Notes: a model not told the origin generated them from the letters alone. A DNA stretch of 37,882 bases from Saprospiraceae bacterium UBA2329 (GCA_002344975.1 DDUV01000124.1:1-37882), one strand, 5' to 3'. Shown: positions 9,975-19,253, numbered from the stretch's first letter. Made by a program: numbers and translations.

Positions 9975-11377
9975 TTTCTGATTTCAGTACGTCCATAATT
10001 CCCCATCTGCTGGCTGCTGTTACCTTTGCCTTTTGGAAGCACCAATATTTTTACGATGTCAAATCCAAAATGCTCTGCAAATTCCGACAGGATCAAATCC
10101 ACAGGAATTTCTTCCCCGCCGTAACGAACGTTGTCGTTCACCATCACGCAGTATCCGCCGCTTTTGGTAATGCGCGCCATTTCATAAATAACGAAGCACA
10201 TCTCCAGAAAATAGTTCTTCACCATTCTGGGGATGTTGCTGTTGTTCAACTTTTCCTGCTGATTGAGCAAATCGAGGACGGCGTTTACTTCGCGCATAGC
10301 GCCCGATTGCTCATATACGCCGATCACTTTTTCGAAGGCGTCCGCTTGTCCGATGCTGGTATAAAATTGAAGGAGTTGCTCTGTTTTTTCTTTATTTTCT
10401 ACCGTGCAAGAAAGCATGGCCTGGCGCAGATTGCGCACATCGTCACTGTCATGGCCCAGAAACACCAGTTCCAGCGCATAAGTACGGGTATAATCGTACC
10501 TGTTGCAATAAGGTGGAGAAGTAACGATGAAGTCGAAATAATTGGCTTCCAACTTGGGTAATTCTTCTAAGCAGGAGCCTTGAATGATATTTATTGGTTG
10601 AAACGTTGCCGTTTTTTGTGCCGGCTCCGTATCATCGAAAAGACTGAGTATCTGCTCCGGCGCGAGGTCCTTCGTTATCTGTTGCAGCTTGGCTTTGAGA
10701 GCTTCTTCAAAAGTCAAAATCCGGCCTTTATCAAATGGCTTTCCATTTAATGACCTGGCTGAGCGGTAGTCCCAACGCAAATACTGACCATCTTTACGCG
10801 TAAAACTAATTTCTTCCAACACCGAAAATGCTGCAAACCTGAACAGTGTTCGTATTTTTTCGTCTTCAATGCGCGCGCACCAGCTCATGTAGCGGTTGAG
10901 TAGTTCTTCCGTATCTTCAGGGAAAGCATCTTTCGTTATCGGAATATGGCGAATGTGGTTTTCGTCAGATTTCAACACCGCCAAATCACTCCAGAGTTGG
11001 TTCACCAGATTCCTGAAACGCTCTACATCCATGCCGCTCACCGCTTCTCTGGCCTGCATCACAAAGGCTCCCACCGGCAACAACTCAATGCCCCACGATT
11101 CCCAGCCAAGCTCCTGGCCTGCAAATAAGGTAGTGCCGGCACCCGCAAAAGGATCGAGCAAGCGCCCGGGGCGAATTCCGTACTCCTCCAGAAAATGTCT
11201 GACCAATACCGAGGAAAAGCCTTCCTTGTACTTGAACCAGCGATACACAGGCTCTTCTTTGTTGGCCTGAAAACTGACTACTTTGCGGTTCAAATGGGCA
11301 GCGACCTCCAATTTTCCGGCCATGCGGTCGTACAAAAGTTGCCGCTGTGAAGGCATTATTGCTGTTGCTTGTGTCAT
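9947..11377 (-). CDS. DNA methyltransferase of the restriction-modification operon (m4C/m6A type)
   Basis: A 476-residue SAM-dependent amino-methyltransferase. Motif I is DPFAGAGTT at residues 75-83, followed by the acidic GIELL strand. Catalytic motif IV is TSPPY at 286-290. The long gap between them presumably holds the target-recognition region and gives a motif I-first order. The SPPY form fits N4-cytosine or N6-adenine methylation; N4-cytosine is more probable given the AvaI/BsoBI-type partner, but this is inference. It overlaps the downstream endonuclease and, through an ATGA (11374-11377), the upstream AbiJ-like gene, so all three genes form a tight translationally coupled operon. Confidence 0.88.
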   Translation of the reverse strand: MTQATAIMPSQRQLLYDRMAGKLEVAAHLNRKVVSFQANKEEPVYRWFKYKEGFSSVLVRHFLEEYGIRPGRLLDPFAGAGTTLFAGQELGWESWGIELLPVGAFVMQAREAVSGMDVERFRNLVNQLWSDLAVLKSDENHIRHIPITKDAFPEDTEELLNRYMSWCARIEDEKIRTLFRFAAFSVLEEISFTRKDGQYLRWDYRSARSLNGKPFDKGRILTFEEALKAKLQQITKDLAPEQILSLFDDTEPAQKTATFQPINIIQGSCLEELPKLEANYFDFIVTSPPYCNRYDYTRTYALELVFLGHDSDDVRNLRQAMLSCTVENKEKTEQLLQFYTSIGQADAFEKVIGVYEQSGAMREVNAVLDLLNQQEKLNNSNIPRMVKNYFLEMCFVIYEMARITKSGGYCVMVNDNVRYGGEEIPVDLILSEFAEHFGFDIVKILVLPKGKGNSSQQMGNYGRTEIRKCVYLWQKK

Positions 11378-12222
11378 GCGGGCGAAGTGTTTGAGTGGTC
11401 CATTTTTGTTTTCAGATAATTGATGAATGCCGAGCAGGAAATGAGCATGAATCTGGCATCCTCCATCGTAACGGGAATGCTGTCTTCCAAAAGAGCATGG
11501 CGAATACCGCCTGAATCGCTGGTGTAGCCGTAGAGTTTGTCGAACGCAGACTTCAACGAACGGTGAATTTTGAATTTATCTTCAATAACAATCAAAGCGT
11601 CGCTCAATTTAGTTTTTCCAGTTATAATCCTGCAAAACGACTCAACCGCAGAAATAGCCTCTTTTACAGAATTGCGATAGTCGGGGTTCTTCCGATTGGC
11701 AAAAAACTCTAGCGCTGTTTGTAAATGCGTATGCACAGGTTCCCACTGTGAAGCAATACTAAAAGCATCTTCAATGGCCACGATTTCCTCTTCAGCAGTG
11801 ATTTGTACTACATGGCCGTCTATGAGACGGTAGCCGGACTTTTCTCGCTCAAGGGCGGTGTTAATTTGATCTTCCATTTCTGGATTTAAATCAAGGAGAG
11901 TCAGGAACTCTATCAAATCGTACCTTTCGTACCACTCTGCTTTAAAGAACCACTCCTTCGTATAATCGTAAACCATAAGGAGAGTCATATTATCAGAGCG
12001 ATATGGTAATTCGTCAATACGTTTAACAAAAAAATTCTCCCAGATAATCTGGCATTGTACACCTTGAACTGTGGCTTCAGTACTCCCCATGCTAACATTC
12101 ACGAGACTAAAAAAATAGGTATAAATTACATTCCACAGCCTATTTTCCAGCGCCTGATCCATTGATTCAATTTGGAGCGCCTCCCTTACAGCAGTTTTAC
12201 CGATTCTTTGAGAAAATTTCAT
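11374..12222 (-). CDS. AbiJ_NTD4 / HEPN-like protein preceding the R-M genes
   Basis: A 282-residue protein whose N-terminus (FSQRIGKTAVREALQIESMD...NRLWN) matches the AbiJ N-terminal domain 4 signature as I know it. The C-terminal half (about 150-275) reads like the HEPN-type domain found in these proteins: NSVKEAISAVESFCRIITG at 184-202 and GGIRHALLED at 238-247. HEPN domains are often RNases used in abortive infection, and here the Arg-His pair (241-242) would be the candidate active-site region. It is the first gene of the operon and overlaps the methyltransferase start by 4 bp (ATGA). No regulator (C-protein) helix-turn-helix was seen. It may act as a back-up or accessory defence factor for the restriction system; that role is inferred. 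Confidence 0.72.
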   Translation of the reverse strand: MKFSQRIGKTAVREALQIESMDQALENRLWNVIYTYFFSLVNVSMGSTEATVQGVQCQIIWENFFVKRIDELPYRSDNMTLLMVYDYTKEWFFKAEWYERYDLIEFLTLLDLNPEMEDQINTALEREKSGYRLIDGHVVQITAEEEIVAIEDAFSIASQWEPVHTHLQTALEFFANRKNPDYRNSVKEAISAVESFCRIITGKTKLSDALIVIEDKFKIHRSLKSAFDKLYGYTSDSGGIRHALLEDSIPVTMEDARFMLISCSAFINYLKTKMDHSNTSPA

Positions 12223-12267
12223 GCGACTTAACGATTAGCTCCTAAAGGTAGTCATATCTTCAAAATT

Positions 12268-12352
12268 CCACTCACCCCTCACTCCCTCACCCCTCACTCC
12301 CTCACTCACTCACCCCTCACTCACTCACCCCTCACTCCCTCACCCACTCACC
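12268..12352. repeat. Tandem CTCAC(C)CC(T) low-complexity repeat
   Basis: An irregular tandem array of CCCTCACTC and CACTCACC units. It runs into the coding end of mfd: the mfd stop codon (12340-12342) and last codons lie inside the array. It sits between the mfd 3' end and the restriction operon promoter region. Confidence 0.8.
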
Positions 12353-15300
12353 ACTGCCAACAGCCCCTCCAAACCCCCCTTCGCCGCCTTCAAGCTCTTC
12401 ACCCCGTCTTTGACCAAAATGAAGCTCTTGTTCGATTGTTTGAAGCTCAGGCCCTGCGCCGGACCCTGCTTGGCCACATGCGCGAGGATGGCGTGAAAAG
12501 TGGCGGTTTCGTAAAAAGAGGACTGCGGATTTTCTACAAAATACGCTCGCAACTTATTGTTTTTCAGAATGATGCGCTCGAAGCCCAACTTGCGGCACAC
12601 CCAGCGCAGGCGCAGCCCCTCGAACAACTCGCGCACCTGCACGGGCAGCCTGCCGAAGCGGTCGCGGAGCTTGTCGGCGTATTGTTCGAGCGCTTCTTCG
12701 GTTTCGATGGCGTCGAGTTCGGTGTAGAGGGCGAGGCGCTCGGTGATGTTGCTGACGTACTCGCTGGGGATGAGCATTTCCACGTCGGTGTCAATGATGA
12801 TGTCGCCGACGTAGCGCGGGTCTTTGGCCAATTCGTCTTCAAAGAGGTCTTTGAACTCCGTTTCCTTGAGTTCGCGCATGGCTTCGTCGAGGATGCGCTG
12901 GAAGGTCTCGAAGCCGATGTCGGCGATGAAGCCGCTTTGCTCTGCGCCGAGGAGGTTGCCTGCGCCGCGAATGTCCAAGTCGCGCATGGCAATCTGGAAG
13001 CCGCTGCCGAGATCGGAAAACTCCTCGATGGTGCGGAGGCGTTTGCGGGCGTCGGAGGTGAGGGTGGACATGGGCGGGCAGAAGAGGTAGCAGAATGCCT
13101 TGCGGTTGGAGCGCCCTACCCTACCCCGCAGTTGGTGCAGGTCGCTCATGCCGAAGTGGTGGGCGTCGGTGATGATGATGGTGTTGGCGTTGGGAATGTC
13201 TAAGCCGGTTTCGATGATGTTGGTGCTGACGAGCACGTCAAATTGCTTGTCAATGAAGTCCACCAGCGTTTTTTCGAGGCGGTCGAGTTCGAGTTGGCCG
13301 TGCGCCATGCGGAACTCTACGTCGGGGCAGAGGCGCTGAAGCATGGCCGTCATATCGCCCAGCGATTTGACGCGGTTGTGTACAAAAAAGACCTGTCCGC
13401 CGCGATTGACCTCGTAATAAATGGCCTCTTTGATGAGGGCCTCGCTGAACACCCGCACCTCGGTGTGGATGGGCTGGCGGTTGGGCGGCGGCGTGCGGAT
13501 GACGGAGAGGTCGCGGGCGGCCATGAGCGAAAACTGGAGGGTGCGCGGGATGGGCGTGGCGGTGAGGGTGAGGGTGTCCACATTGGCTTTGAAATGGCGG
13601 AGGCGTTCTTTGGCGGCCACGCCGAATTTTTGTTCCTCGTCCACCACAAGCAGTCCTAAATCTTTGAAAACCACCTCTTTGCTGAGCAGCGCGTGGGTGC
13701 CGATGATGAGGTCAATCTTGCCGGCTTTGAGGCGTTCGAGGATTTCTTTGCGCTCTTTGGCACTCCGGAAGCGGTTGAGGTAGTCGGCTTCTACGCCAAA
13801 TTCCTTGAGGCGGTCGGAGAAGGTTTTGTGGTGTTGGAGCGCCAGGATGGTGGTGGGACAAAGAATGGCCACTTGTTTTTTGTCTAAAATGGCTTTGAAG
13901 GCAGCGCGCACGGCCACTTCGGTTTTGCCAAAGCCCACATCGCCGCAGATGAGGCGGTCCATGGGGTAGTCTTTGAGCATGTCGTCTTTGACCTCGTTGG
14001 TGGCTTTGAGCTGGTCGGGCGTGTCTTCGTAGATAAAGGAGGCTTCGAGTTCGGTTTGCAGGTAGCCGTCGGGCGCGAAGGCGAAACCGGGCGAGGCTTT
14101 GCGTTTGGCGTAGAGCTGTATGAGTTCTTTGGCAATGTCTTTGACCTTCTTTTTGGTCTTGGCTTTGAGGTTTTTCCAGGCTTCGGAGCCGAGTTTGTTC
14201 ACCTGCGGCTCGGTGCTGTCTTTGCCGGCGTATTTGGCTATTTTGTGCAGCGAGTTGATGCTGACGTAGAGGATGTCGTTGTTTTTGTAAATGAGGCGCA
14301 CGGCTTCCTGGATATGGCCGTTGATGTTGATTTTTTCAAGGCCGGAGTACTTGCCGATGCCGTGGTCTATGTGCGTCACGAAGTCGCCGGGTTGCAACTC
14401 GTTGAGCATGCGCACGTTGAGGGCCATTTCTTTGGTGTAGCCCTGTTTGAGTTTGTAGCGATGGAAGCGCTCGAAAATCTGGTGGTCGGTGTAGCAGGCC
14501 ACTTTGAGGTCGTTGTCCACGAAGCCTTCGTGTATGGCGCAGATGACCGGGTGGAACTTCACATCGGCCTTGAGGTCTTCAAAAATGGAGTAAAAGCGCT
14601 CTACCTGCCGGGGGTTGTCGGTGAAGAGGTAGTTGACAATGCCGTTGCGGGCGTTTTTTTGGAGGTTGTCAATGAGGAGGTTGAACTGCTTGTTGAAGGC
14701 CGGCTGCGGATTGGAATGGTAAGCCACGATGCGATTTACGGTCAGAGGCTGTCGCTCTTCTGTGCCCGTCAGTACGAGGGAGCATTTCAGCACGGCTTCG
14801 GCGACGGTATCGGGCGTCAGAAAATGCCCTTCGCGGAACAGCACGGCGAGGTCGCTTTCGTCGAGTTTGGAAATCTCCGGCGTTTTTTGCTCCACTCTTT
14901 CGGCACAGTGCAGCAGTTGCGCCTTCATCATCTCCATGTCTCTGATCCACAGCACAGTATCGGGTGGAAGCACCTCGAAGAAGGGCACTTTTTGAGTAGG
15001 ACTGAACTTGGAATGAATGTTGGGTACGATGGAAACCCGGCTGATGTTTTGCACCGATAATTGCGTGAGCGGATTAAAAGTGCGGATGCTTTCTACCTCA
15101 TCGTCAAAGAGTTCGATGCGGTACGGCTGGTCGTTTCCGAAAGAAAAGATGTCCACGATGCCGCCCCGGATGGAAAACTGCCCCGGCTCAAACACGAAGT
15201 CTTCGCGGGCAAAACCATGCTCTACCAGCACATCAATGATGGTGTCCACGTCCAAGCGCTCGCCTTTGTTGATGTCAATGCGCGACTGATCGAGGGCGGC

Positions 15301-15714
15301 GGGAGCCACTACGCGCTCCAGCAGGGCTTCGGGGTAGGTGACGACGATGAGGCCGGCCTTGTCGGTGGTGGCGATGCGGTTCACGGTGTCGGCGCGTTCC
15401 AGGGTTTGGGTGCTGTTGATTTCTTCAAAATGGGCGGGCCGTTTGAAGGAATCGGGAAAAAAGAGCACCGGTTTTTGCTCTAATAATCCGGCCAGGTCAT
15501 TTTGCAGATAGGCCGCCTGCTCTTTGTCGGAAGCGATAAGAACGTGGGTGCGCGGCTGTTCGAGGAAGGCTGCGGCGACGGCCATGGCCTGTTGCGCGCC
15601 GGTGATGCCGTTGAGGAGGACGCGGGCCGGGCTGTGTTGTTGCAGCGCTTCGAGGAGGTTTCGATTGCGGCGGTCCTTGCGGAAGAGATCGAGAAGTTGG
15701 TGTAGGTTGCTCAC
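12340..15714 (-). CDS. mfd: Transcription-repair coupling factor Mfd
   Basis: A 1124-residue protein, normal length for Mfd. It displaces RNA polymerase stalled at DNA lesions and recruits UvrA. The N-terminus is the UvrB-like module (GFAREDFVFEPGQFSIRGGIVDIF). The central RNA-polymerase-interacting part begins near LQPGDFVTHIDHGIGKYSGLEK. The RecG-like motor has Walker A GDVGFGKTE (Lys597) and a DEEQ box at about residue 690 (VVDEEQKFGV). Further motor motifs include TATPIPRTLQFSLMAARDLS and QLRGRVGRS. The C-terminal TRCF domain is present. The start is a GTG at 15714. A good -7-like element, TACCTTTGC on the minus strand (15719-15727), lies just upstream, so the transcript may be almost leaderless. 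The C-terminal codons come from a tandem DNA repeat. Confidence 0.97.
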   Translation of the reverse strand: MSNLHQLLDLFRKDRRNRNLLEALQQHSPARVLLNGITGAQQAMAVAAAFLEQPRTHVLIASDKEQAAYLQNDLAGLLEQKPVLFFPDSFKRPAHFEEINSTQTLERADTVNRIATTDKAGLIVVTYPEALLERVVAPAALDQSRIDINKGERLDVDTIIDVLVEHGFAREDFVFEPGQFSIRGGIVDIFSFGNDQPYRIELFDDEVESIRTFNPLTQLSVQNISRVSIVPNIHSKFSPTQKVPFFEVLPPDTVLWIRDMEMMKAQLLHCAERVEQKTPEISKLDESDLAVLFREGHFLTPDTVAEAVLKCSLVLTGTEERQPLTVNRIVAYHSNPQPAFNKQFNLLIDNLQKNARNGIVNYLFTDNPRQVERFYSIFEDLKADVKFHPVICAIHEGFVDNDLKVACYTDHQIFERFHRYKLKQGYTKEMALNVRMLNELQPGDFVTHIDHGIGKYSGLEKININGHIQEAVRLIYKNNDILYVSINSLHKIAKYAGKDSTEPQVNKLGSEAWKNLKAKTKKKVKDIAKELIQLYAKRKASPGFAFAPDGYLQTELEASFIYEDTPDQLKATNEVKDDMLKDYPMDRLICGDVGFGKTEVAVRAAFKAILDKKQVAILCPTTILALQHHKTFSDRLKEFGVEADYLNRFRSAKERKEILERLKAGKIDLIIGTHALLSKEVVFKDLGLLVVDEEQKFGVAAKERLRHFKANVDTLTLTATPIPRTLQFSLMAARDLSVIRTPPPNRQPIHTEVRVFSEALIKEAIYYEVNRGGQVFFVHNRVKSLGDMTAMLQRLCPDVEFRMAHGQLELDRLEKTLVDFIDKQFDVLVSTNIIETGLDIPNANTIIITDAHHFGMSDLHQLRGRVGRSNRKAFCYLFCPPMSTLTSDARKRLRTIEEFSDLGSGFQIAMRDLDIRGAGNLLGAEQSGFIADIGFETFQRILDEAMRELKETEFKDLFEDELAKDPRYVGDIIIDTDVEMLIPSEYVSNITERLALYTELDAIETEEALEQYADKLRDRFGRLPVQVRELFEGLRLRWVCRKLGFERIILKNNKLRAYFVENPQSSFYETATFHAILAHVAKQGPAQGLSFKQSNKSFILVKDGVKSLKAAKGGLEGLLAVVSG

Positions 15715-15909
15715 GGGCGCAAAGGTAGAGATTTCGGCATTATTGAAAAACAGGGAATAGTTACCGCATTTTCACAAAAAAATACCCCCAATTTCACCTT
15801 TGGTCTCCGCCAAAATTTAAGGATATAAATAATTGATAATCAGATATTAAACAAAAAACAATCGCAACAATCTTATTTTCAGTCAAGGCAAAAACTCAGC
15901 GCCTTGCCC

Positions 15910-15941
15910 TTGAACAGCGCCTACGCCGGACGTAACTTTGC
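15910..15941 (+). promoter_or_regulatory. Bacteroidota-type promoter for the PHA locus
   Basis: TTG at 15910-15912, a 20 bp gap, then TAACTTTGC at 15933-15941. This matches the Bacteroidota primary sigma consensus (TTG, about 20 bp, TAnnTTTGY). The start of transcription would fall near 15946, giving a leader of about 40 nt before the phasin gene. Confidence 0.65.
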
Positions 15942-15986
15942 ATCGTTGTTCAATCACAGCATATTCACCAATAAAATTGCAACGTC

Positions 15987-16430
15987 ATGATCGGCACCAA
16001 AAATTATTTCGACACCATCATCGCCAACCAACAGCAACTGATGGCCACCTTCACCGAATATACCAACAAGGCTGTGGAAGCCATGACGCCCAATAAGGAA
16101 GTGGCCGAAAAAGGCGCCGCTCTGATGAATGAAATGATGACCCGCCCGTATGAATTGGCCGGCGAAATGGCCAAGCGCGAAACGCTGGAAAAATTTCAGG
16201 CAGACTTTTGGGGCACTTACTCCGAACATCTGAACAAAAGCACCGATTTGGCCGCCGATTTGTACCGCAAGAGCTTCGAGTACATGAAGGAAATGTGGGG
16301 CAAATACGACCTGAACACGCAACAGGAACGCGCCCGCCAATGGGGAGAAGCCTCTCAAAATGTGGCCAAAGTGTATAAAAACACGCTGGAAGCCAATGCC
16401 TTAGCTACGAAAGAGTATATGAAGTTTTAA
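15987..16430 (+). CDS. Phasin-like PHA granule protein
   Basis: A 147-residue, strongly helical, cysteine-free protein with phasin-like composition and no membrane segment (NYFDTIIANQQQLM at 6-19, later FQADFWGTYSEHLNKSTDLAADLYRKS). Phasins coat polyhydroxyalkanoate granules and control their size. The assignment rests on the helical amphipathic character and on its position directly before phaE and phaC behind the shared promoter. Residues 6-19 and the MTPN at 33-36 resemble the N-terminus of the PhaE subunit (residues 3-16 and 26-29), which supports a common granule or synthase-binding role. A long reverse-strand frame over the same bases is taken as spurious. Confidence 0.68.
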   Translation: MIGTKNYFDTIIANQQQLMATFTEYTNKAVEAMTPNKEVAEKGAALMNEMMTRPYELAGEMAKRETLEKFQADFWGTYSEHLNKSTDLAADLYRKSFEYMKEMWGKYDLNTQQERARQWGEASQNVAKVYKNTLEANALATKEYMKF

Positions 16431-16448
16431 GCCGCGAGCTTTGAGCTG

Positions 16449-16572
16449 CGAGCTTCGAGTCGGATTTCCCCTGAGAAAATGATTTTCCCTTTCGGCAAAA
16501 TTTCGGCATTTTTTCAAAAAGGAGGAACACACTCCAACAGTCAGCAAAATCAGGCTCATAGCTCGAAGCTCG
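16449..16572. repeat. Inverted repeat arms between phasin and phaE
   Basis: CGAGCTTCGAG (16449-16459) and its inverse CTCGAAGCTCG (16562-16572) bracket about 100 bp in the phasin-phaE gap. The flanks (GAGCTG and TAGCCCGCAGCT) extend the similarity with mismatches. It resembles a dispersed intergenic repeat. No terminator or clear second promoter was seen here. Confidence 0.5.
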
Positions 16573-16623
16573 TAGCCCGCAGCTATTCTAAAATGTTTTT
16601 ACTACCACAAAAAAAATACCGCC

Positions 16624-17967
16624 ATGAAAAACGCATGGGATTCCGTTTTGGACAATCAGAAAAAAGTCATGGATTTCTGGGGCAATATGGCTCAGCAAAT
16701 GACGCCCAACACTAAAAAGGCAGAGGCGCCCGCCGATATGTTCACGCAATGGATGGAGCAGCAAAAATCCGTTTGGGAGCAGTGGATGAAAGGCATGAAG
16801 CCCGAAGACGCTATGACGGCCATGCCGGAACAACTGCGCCAATGGGCCGAAATGCAGCAAAAATTCACCGAGCAGTTTGTGGAAATGTACCGCGAAAATG
16901 CCGGCAAAATGGGTTTGGGAATGCCGCAGATGGACATGAGCGCCTTTATGCCCAACCGCATGATGGAGGAAAATGTCAAAAACTGGAAAAACTGGACCCA
17001 AAGCAGCGAAAAGTGGATGCGCGATGCCGTGATGGCCAAAATGCCTTTCAACATGCAGCCGCACTATTCCAATTTCATCGAGTTTTTTGACGATGTGCAG
17101 CGCTATTGGGAGCCGTTTTCCCGCATGATTCAGAACGGTATTTTCGACAAGGCGATGGTGGAAAAATACTTCGACCAGAATGCCTACCTCAAAGTGGTGA
17201 ACCAGTTGATGGGTTTCAAACCCGTAGGCAATGTGACCGAACTCATTGATTCGGTGAACCATTACTTTGAAAAAATGATGGGCCAGATGGGCGACGAGGC
17301 CTCCAAATGGAACACCGTAAGCGACACCTGGCGCTCCAAAATGTCGGAAGTTTTTTCCGGCAGCCATGCCCCGCTTCTCCAGTTCGGCAACGACATCAAC
17401 AACCGCCTGCGCGACCAACTGACGCCGTTTTTCAACATCGCCGCTCAGGGCCGCGAAACGGAAATCGCCAAGCTCATGCGCGACGTGCAGTTCAGCTACA
17501 TCAGCTTCATTCTGAAGACCTCCGAACTGCAATCCAAAGTGTATGACGCCGGCCAGTACGTCCTCCCCGACCTACTGCGCGCCTACTACGAAGACTACCA
17601 GAAGACGAAAGAAATGCCGGATTTTCAGGCGTTTCTGCACAAATACATCAACGAGCTGGAAAACAGCATCCTCACCGTATTGAACGCCGATGAGTACTCC
17701 AAGCTCCAAAGCGAAATTGCCGCGCTGGGTGCTTCCATCAAACTCAAATCGGACAAGGCCACCGAATTGGTGCTCGCCGACATGCCCTTCCTCACCCGCA
17801 GCGAAGGCGATGATTTCGCTCAGGAAGCTGCTGCCCTGCGCAAAAAAGTGCGCTCTTTGGAGCAACGCTTAGCCGCATTGGAGCAACACTTGGGCGCTGA
17901 GGCGGAGGTAGTAGCAGCGGAAAGCAACGGCGCAGCCAAAACCCGTCGCACTACGGTGAAGAAATAA
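16624..17967 (+). CDS. phaE: Class III PHA synthase subunit PhaE
   Basis: A 447-residue protein with PhaE features. The N-terminus is Met/Trp/Gln-rich and helical. The block FNMQPHYSNFIEFFDDVQRYWEPFSRMI and a long helical middle follow. A C-terminal coiled coil is rich in Lys/Glu/Arg (ALRKKVRSLEQRLAALEQHL) with a basic tail (KTRRTTVKK). PhaE has no active site of its own; it binds and activates the catalytic subunit PhaC. The gene lies 81 bp before phaC on the same strand. No other start competes with the ATG at 16624. Confidence 0.83.
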   Translation: MKNAWDSVLDNQKKVMDFWGNMAQQMTPNTKKAEAPADMFTQWMEQQKSVWEQWMKGMKPEDAMTAMPEQLRQWAEMQQKFTEQFVEMYRENAGKMGLGMPQMDMSAFMPNRMMEENVKNWKNWTQSSEKWMRDAVMAKMPFNMQPHYSNFIEFFDDVQRYWEPFSRMIQNGIFDKAMVEKYFDQNAYLKVVNQLMGFKPVGNVTELIDSVNHYFEKMMGQMGDEASKWNTVSDTWRSKMSEVFSGSHAPLLQFGNDINNRLRDQLTPFFNIAAQGRETEIAKLMRDVQFSYISFILKTSELQSKVYDAGQYVLPDLLRAYYEDYQKTKEMPDFQAFLHKYINELENSILTVLNADEYSKLQSEIAALGASIKLKSDKATELVLADMPFLTRSEGDDFAQEAAALRKKVRSLEQRLAALEQHLGAEAEVVAAESNGAAKTRRTTVKK

Positions 17968-18048
17968 TGGATTCTTTTTTCAGAATGCGGCGCCTGCCGA
18001 ACCTGTCGGGCGCCGCGTTTTTTCAAAAACGCAAAACCAAATAACATA

Positions 18049-19101
18049 ATGAGCCACGCCAAAGCATTGAGCGAACAAATCATCGAGCGGGTGGACACCG
18101 CCGCCGAAGCACTCAAAAACATCAACGATATTCAGGATGTGGACATCGCCACCGCACAACGCGAGGTAGTGTGGAATGACGGCAAACTGAAGCTCTACCA
18201 CTTCCACCGCGAAGGCGAAGCCAAGGCTCACACGCCCATGCTGGTTTCTTACGCATTGGTCAATCGCTGGGAAATGATGGACCTCCAACCCAATCGCAGC
18301 TTCATCCGCAAGCTCATCAGCGAGGGCATTGACGTGTATCTCATAGACTGGGGCTACCCGACCAAAATTGACCGCTACAAAACCCTCGAAGACTATGTGC
18401 TGGGCCATATCAACGACTGCGTGGACGTGGTGCGCCAACGTCACAATCTCCAAAAAATCAATCTGTTGGGCGTGTGCCAGGGCGGCACTTTCAGCCTGAT
18501 GTACAGTGCTTTGTTTCCCGAAAAAATCAAAAACCTCATCACGCTCGTCACGCCGGTTGACTTCGACAACGAAGAAGGTCTGCTCTTCAAATGGGCCAAA
18601 GACATGGACGTGGACGCAGTGGTGGACGGCTTTGGAGGCATCATTCCCGGCGATTTTCTCAATACCGGTTTCGACCTCCTCAAGCCCATGAACAAAACGC
18701 GCAAGTACATGGCCCTGCCCGATACAATGAAAAACAAGGCCACGCTGATGAACTTCCTTCGCATGGAGCGTTGGGTAGCCGACAGCCCCGCGCAGGCCGG
18801 CGAAACTTACCGCCGATTCATCAAAGACATGTACCAGCACAACAAGCTCATCAAAGGTGAATTCAAACTTGATGGCCGCACGGTGGACCTGAGCAAGATC
18901 AACATGCCCATCCTCACCATTTACGCCAAAGACGACCACATTGTGCCGCCGGCTACTACCAAGCCGATCAACGATCTGGTTTCATCCAAAGACAAAGAAT
19001 TGATGGAGTTTCCCGGCGGTCACATCGGGGTGTTCGTGGGCGCTCGTTCGCAAGACTTGCTCACGCCCGCCATCGCTAAGTGGTTAGTGGAGAGGGATTA
19101 G
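18049..19101 (+). CDS. phaC: Class III poly(3-hydroxyalkanoate) synthase subunit PhaC
   Basis: A 350-residue alpha/beta-hydrolase-fold synthase, the usual length for the short class III PhaC (about 355 residues). The modified lipase box is GVCQGG with nucleophile Cys143. The catalytic Asp is in YAKDDHIVPP (295/296) and the catalytic His is His325 in FPGGHIGVF. It polymerises hydroxyacyl-CoA into PHA at the granule surface together with PhaE. It follows the phasin and phaE genes and is closed by a strong terminator at 19286-19323. No phaA or phaB is in the window, so monomer supply must come from elsewhere. Confidence 0.95.
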   Translation: MSHAKALSEQIIERVDTAAEALKNINDIQDVDIATAQREVVWNDGKLKLYHFHREGEAKAHTPMLVSYALVNRWEMMDLQPNRSFIRKLISEGIDVYLIDWGYPTKIDRYKTLEDYVLGHINDCVDVVRQRHNLQKINLLGVCQGGTFSLMYSALFPEKIKNLITLVTPVDFDNEEGLLFKWAKDMDVDAVVDGFGGIIPGDFLNTGFDLLKPMNKTRKYMALPDTMKNKATLMNFLRMERWVADSPAQAGETYRRFIKDMYQHNKLIKGEFKLDGRTVDLSKINMPILTIYAKDDHIVPPATTKPINDLVSSKDKELMEFPGGHIGVFVGARSQDLLTPAIAKWLVERD

Positions 19102-19110
19102 GCACTGGTT

Positions 19111-19253
19111 GGAACGGCTGCCGGCTACTGGCTGCAAGCTGCTGGCTGCAAGCTACTGGCTCAAGCTACTGGCTGCAAGCCGCGCTTAGCACCGCCCACT
19201 GCCTACCGCCCACCGCCTACCGCCTACTGCATACCGCCTACTGCATACCGAAA
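19111..19253. repeat. Low-complexity intergenic repeats after phaC
   Basis: Two tandem families: GCTGCAAGCTACTGGCT-like units (19117-19180), then CCGCCTACTGCATA-like units (about 19193-19250). The first family begins with GGAACGGCTGCCGGCT, present in inverted form at 1374-1389. Non-coding filler between phaC and its terminator. Confidence 0.7.

Noticed and set aside
15954..16358. 134-codon minus-strand frame over the phasin gene
   Set aside because: The plus-strand frame has a matching promoter and phasin-like helical composition and sits in the PHA operon.
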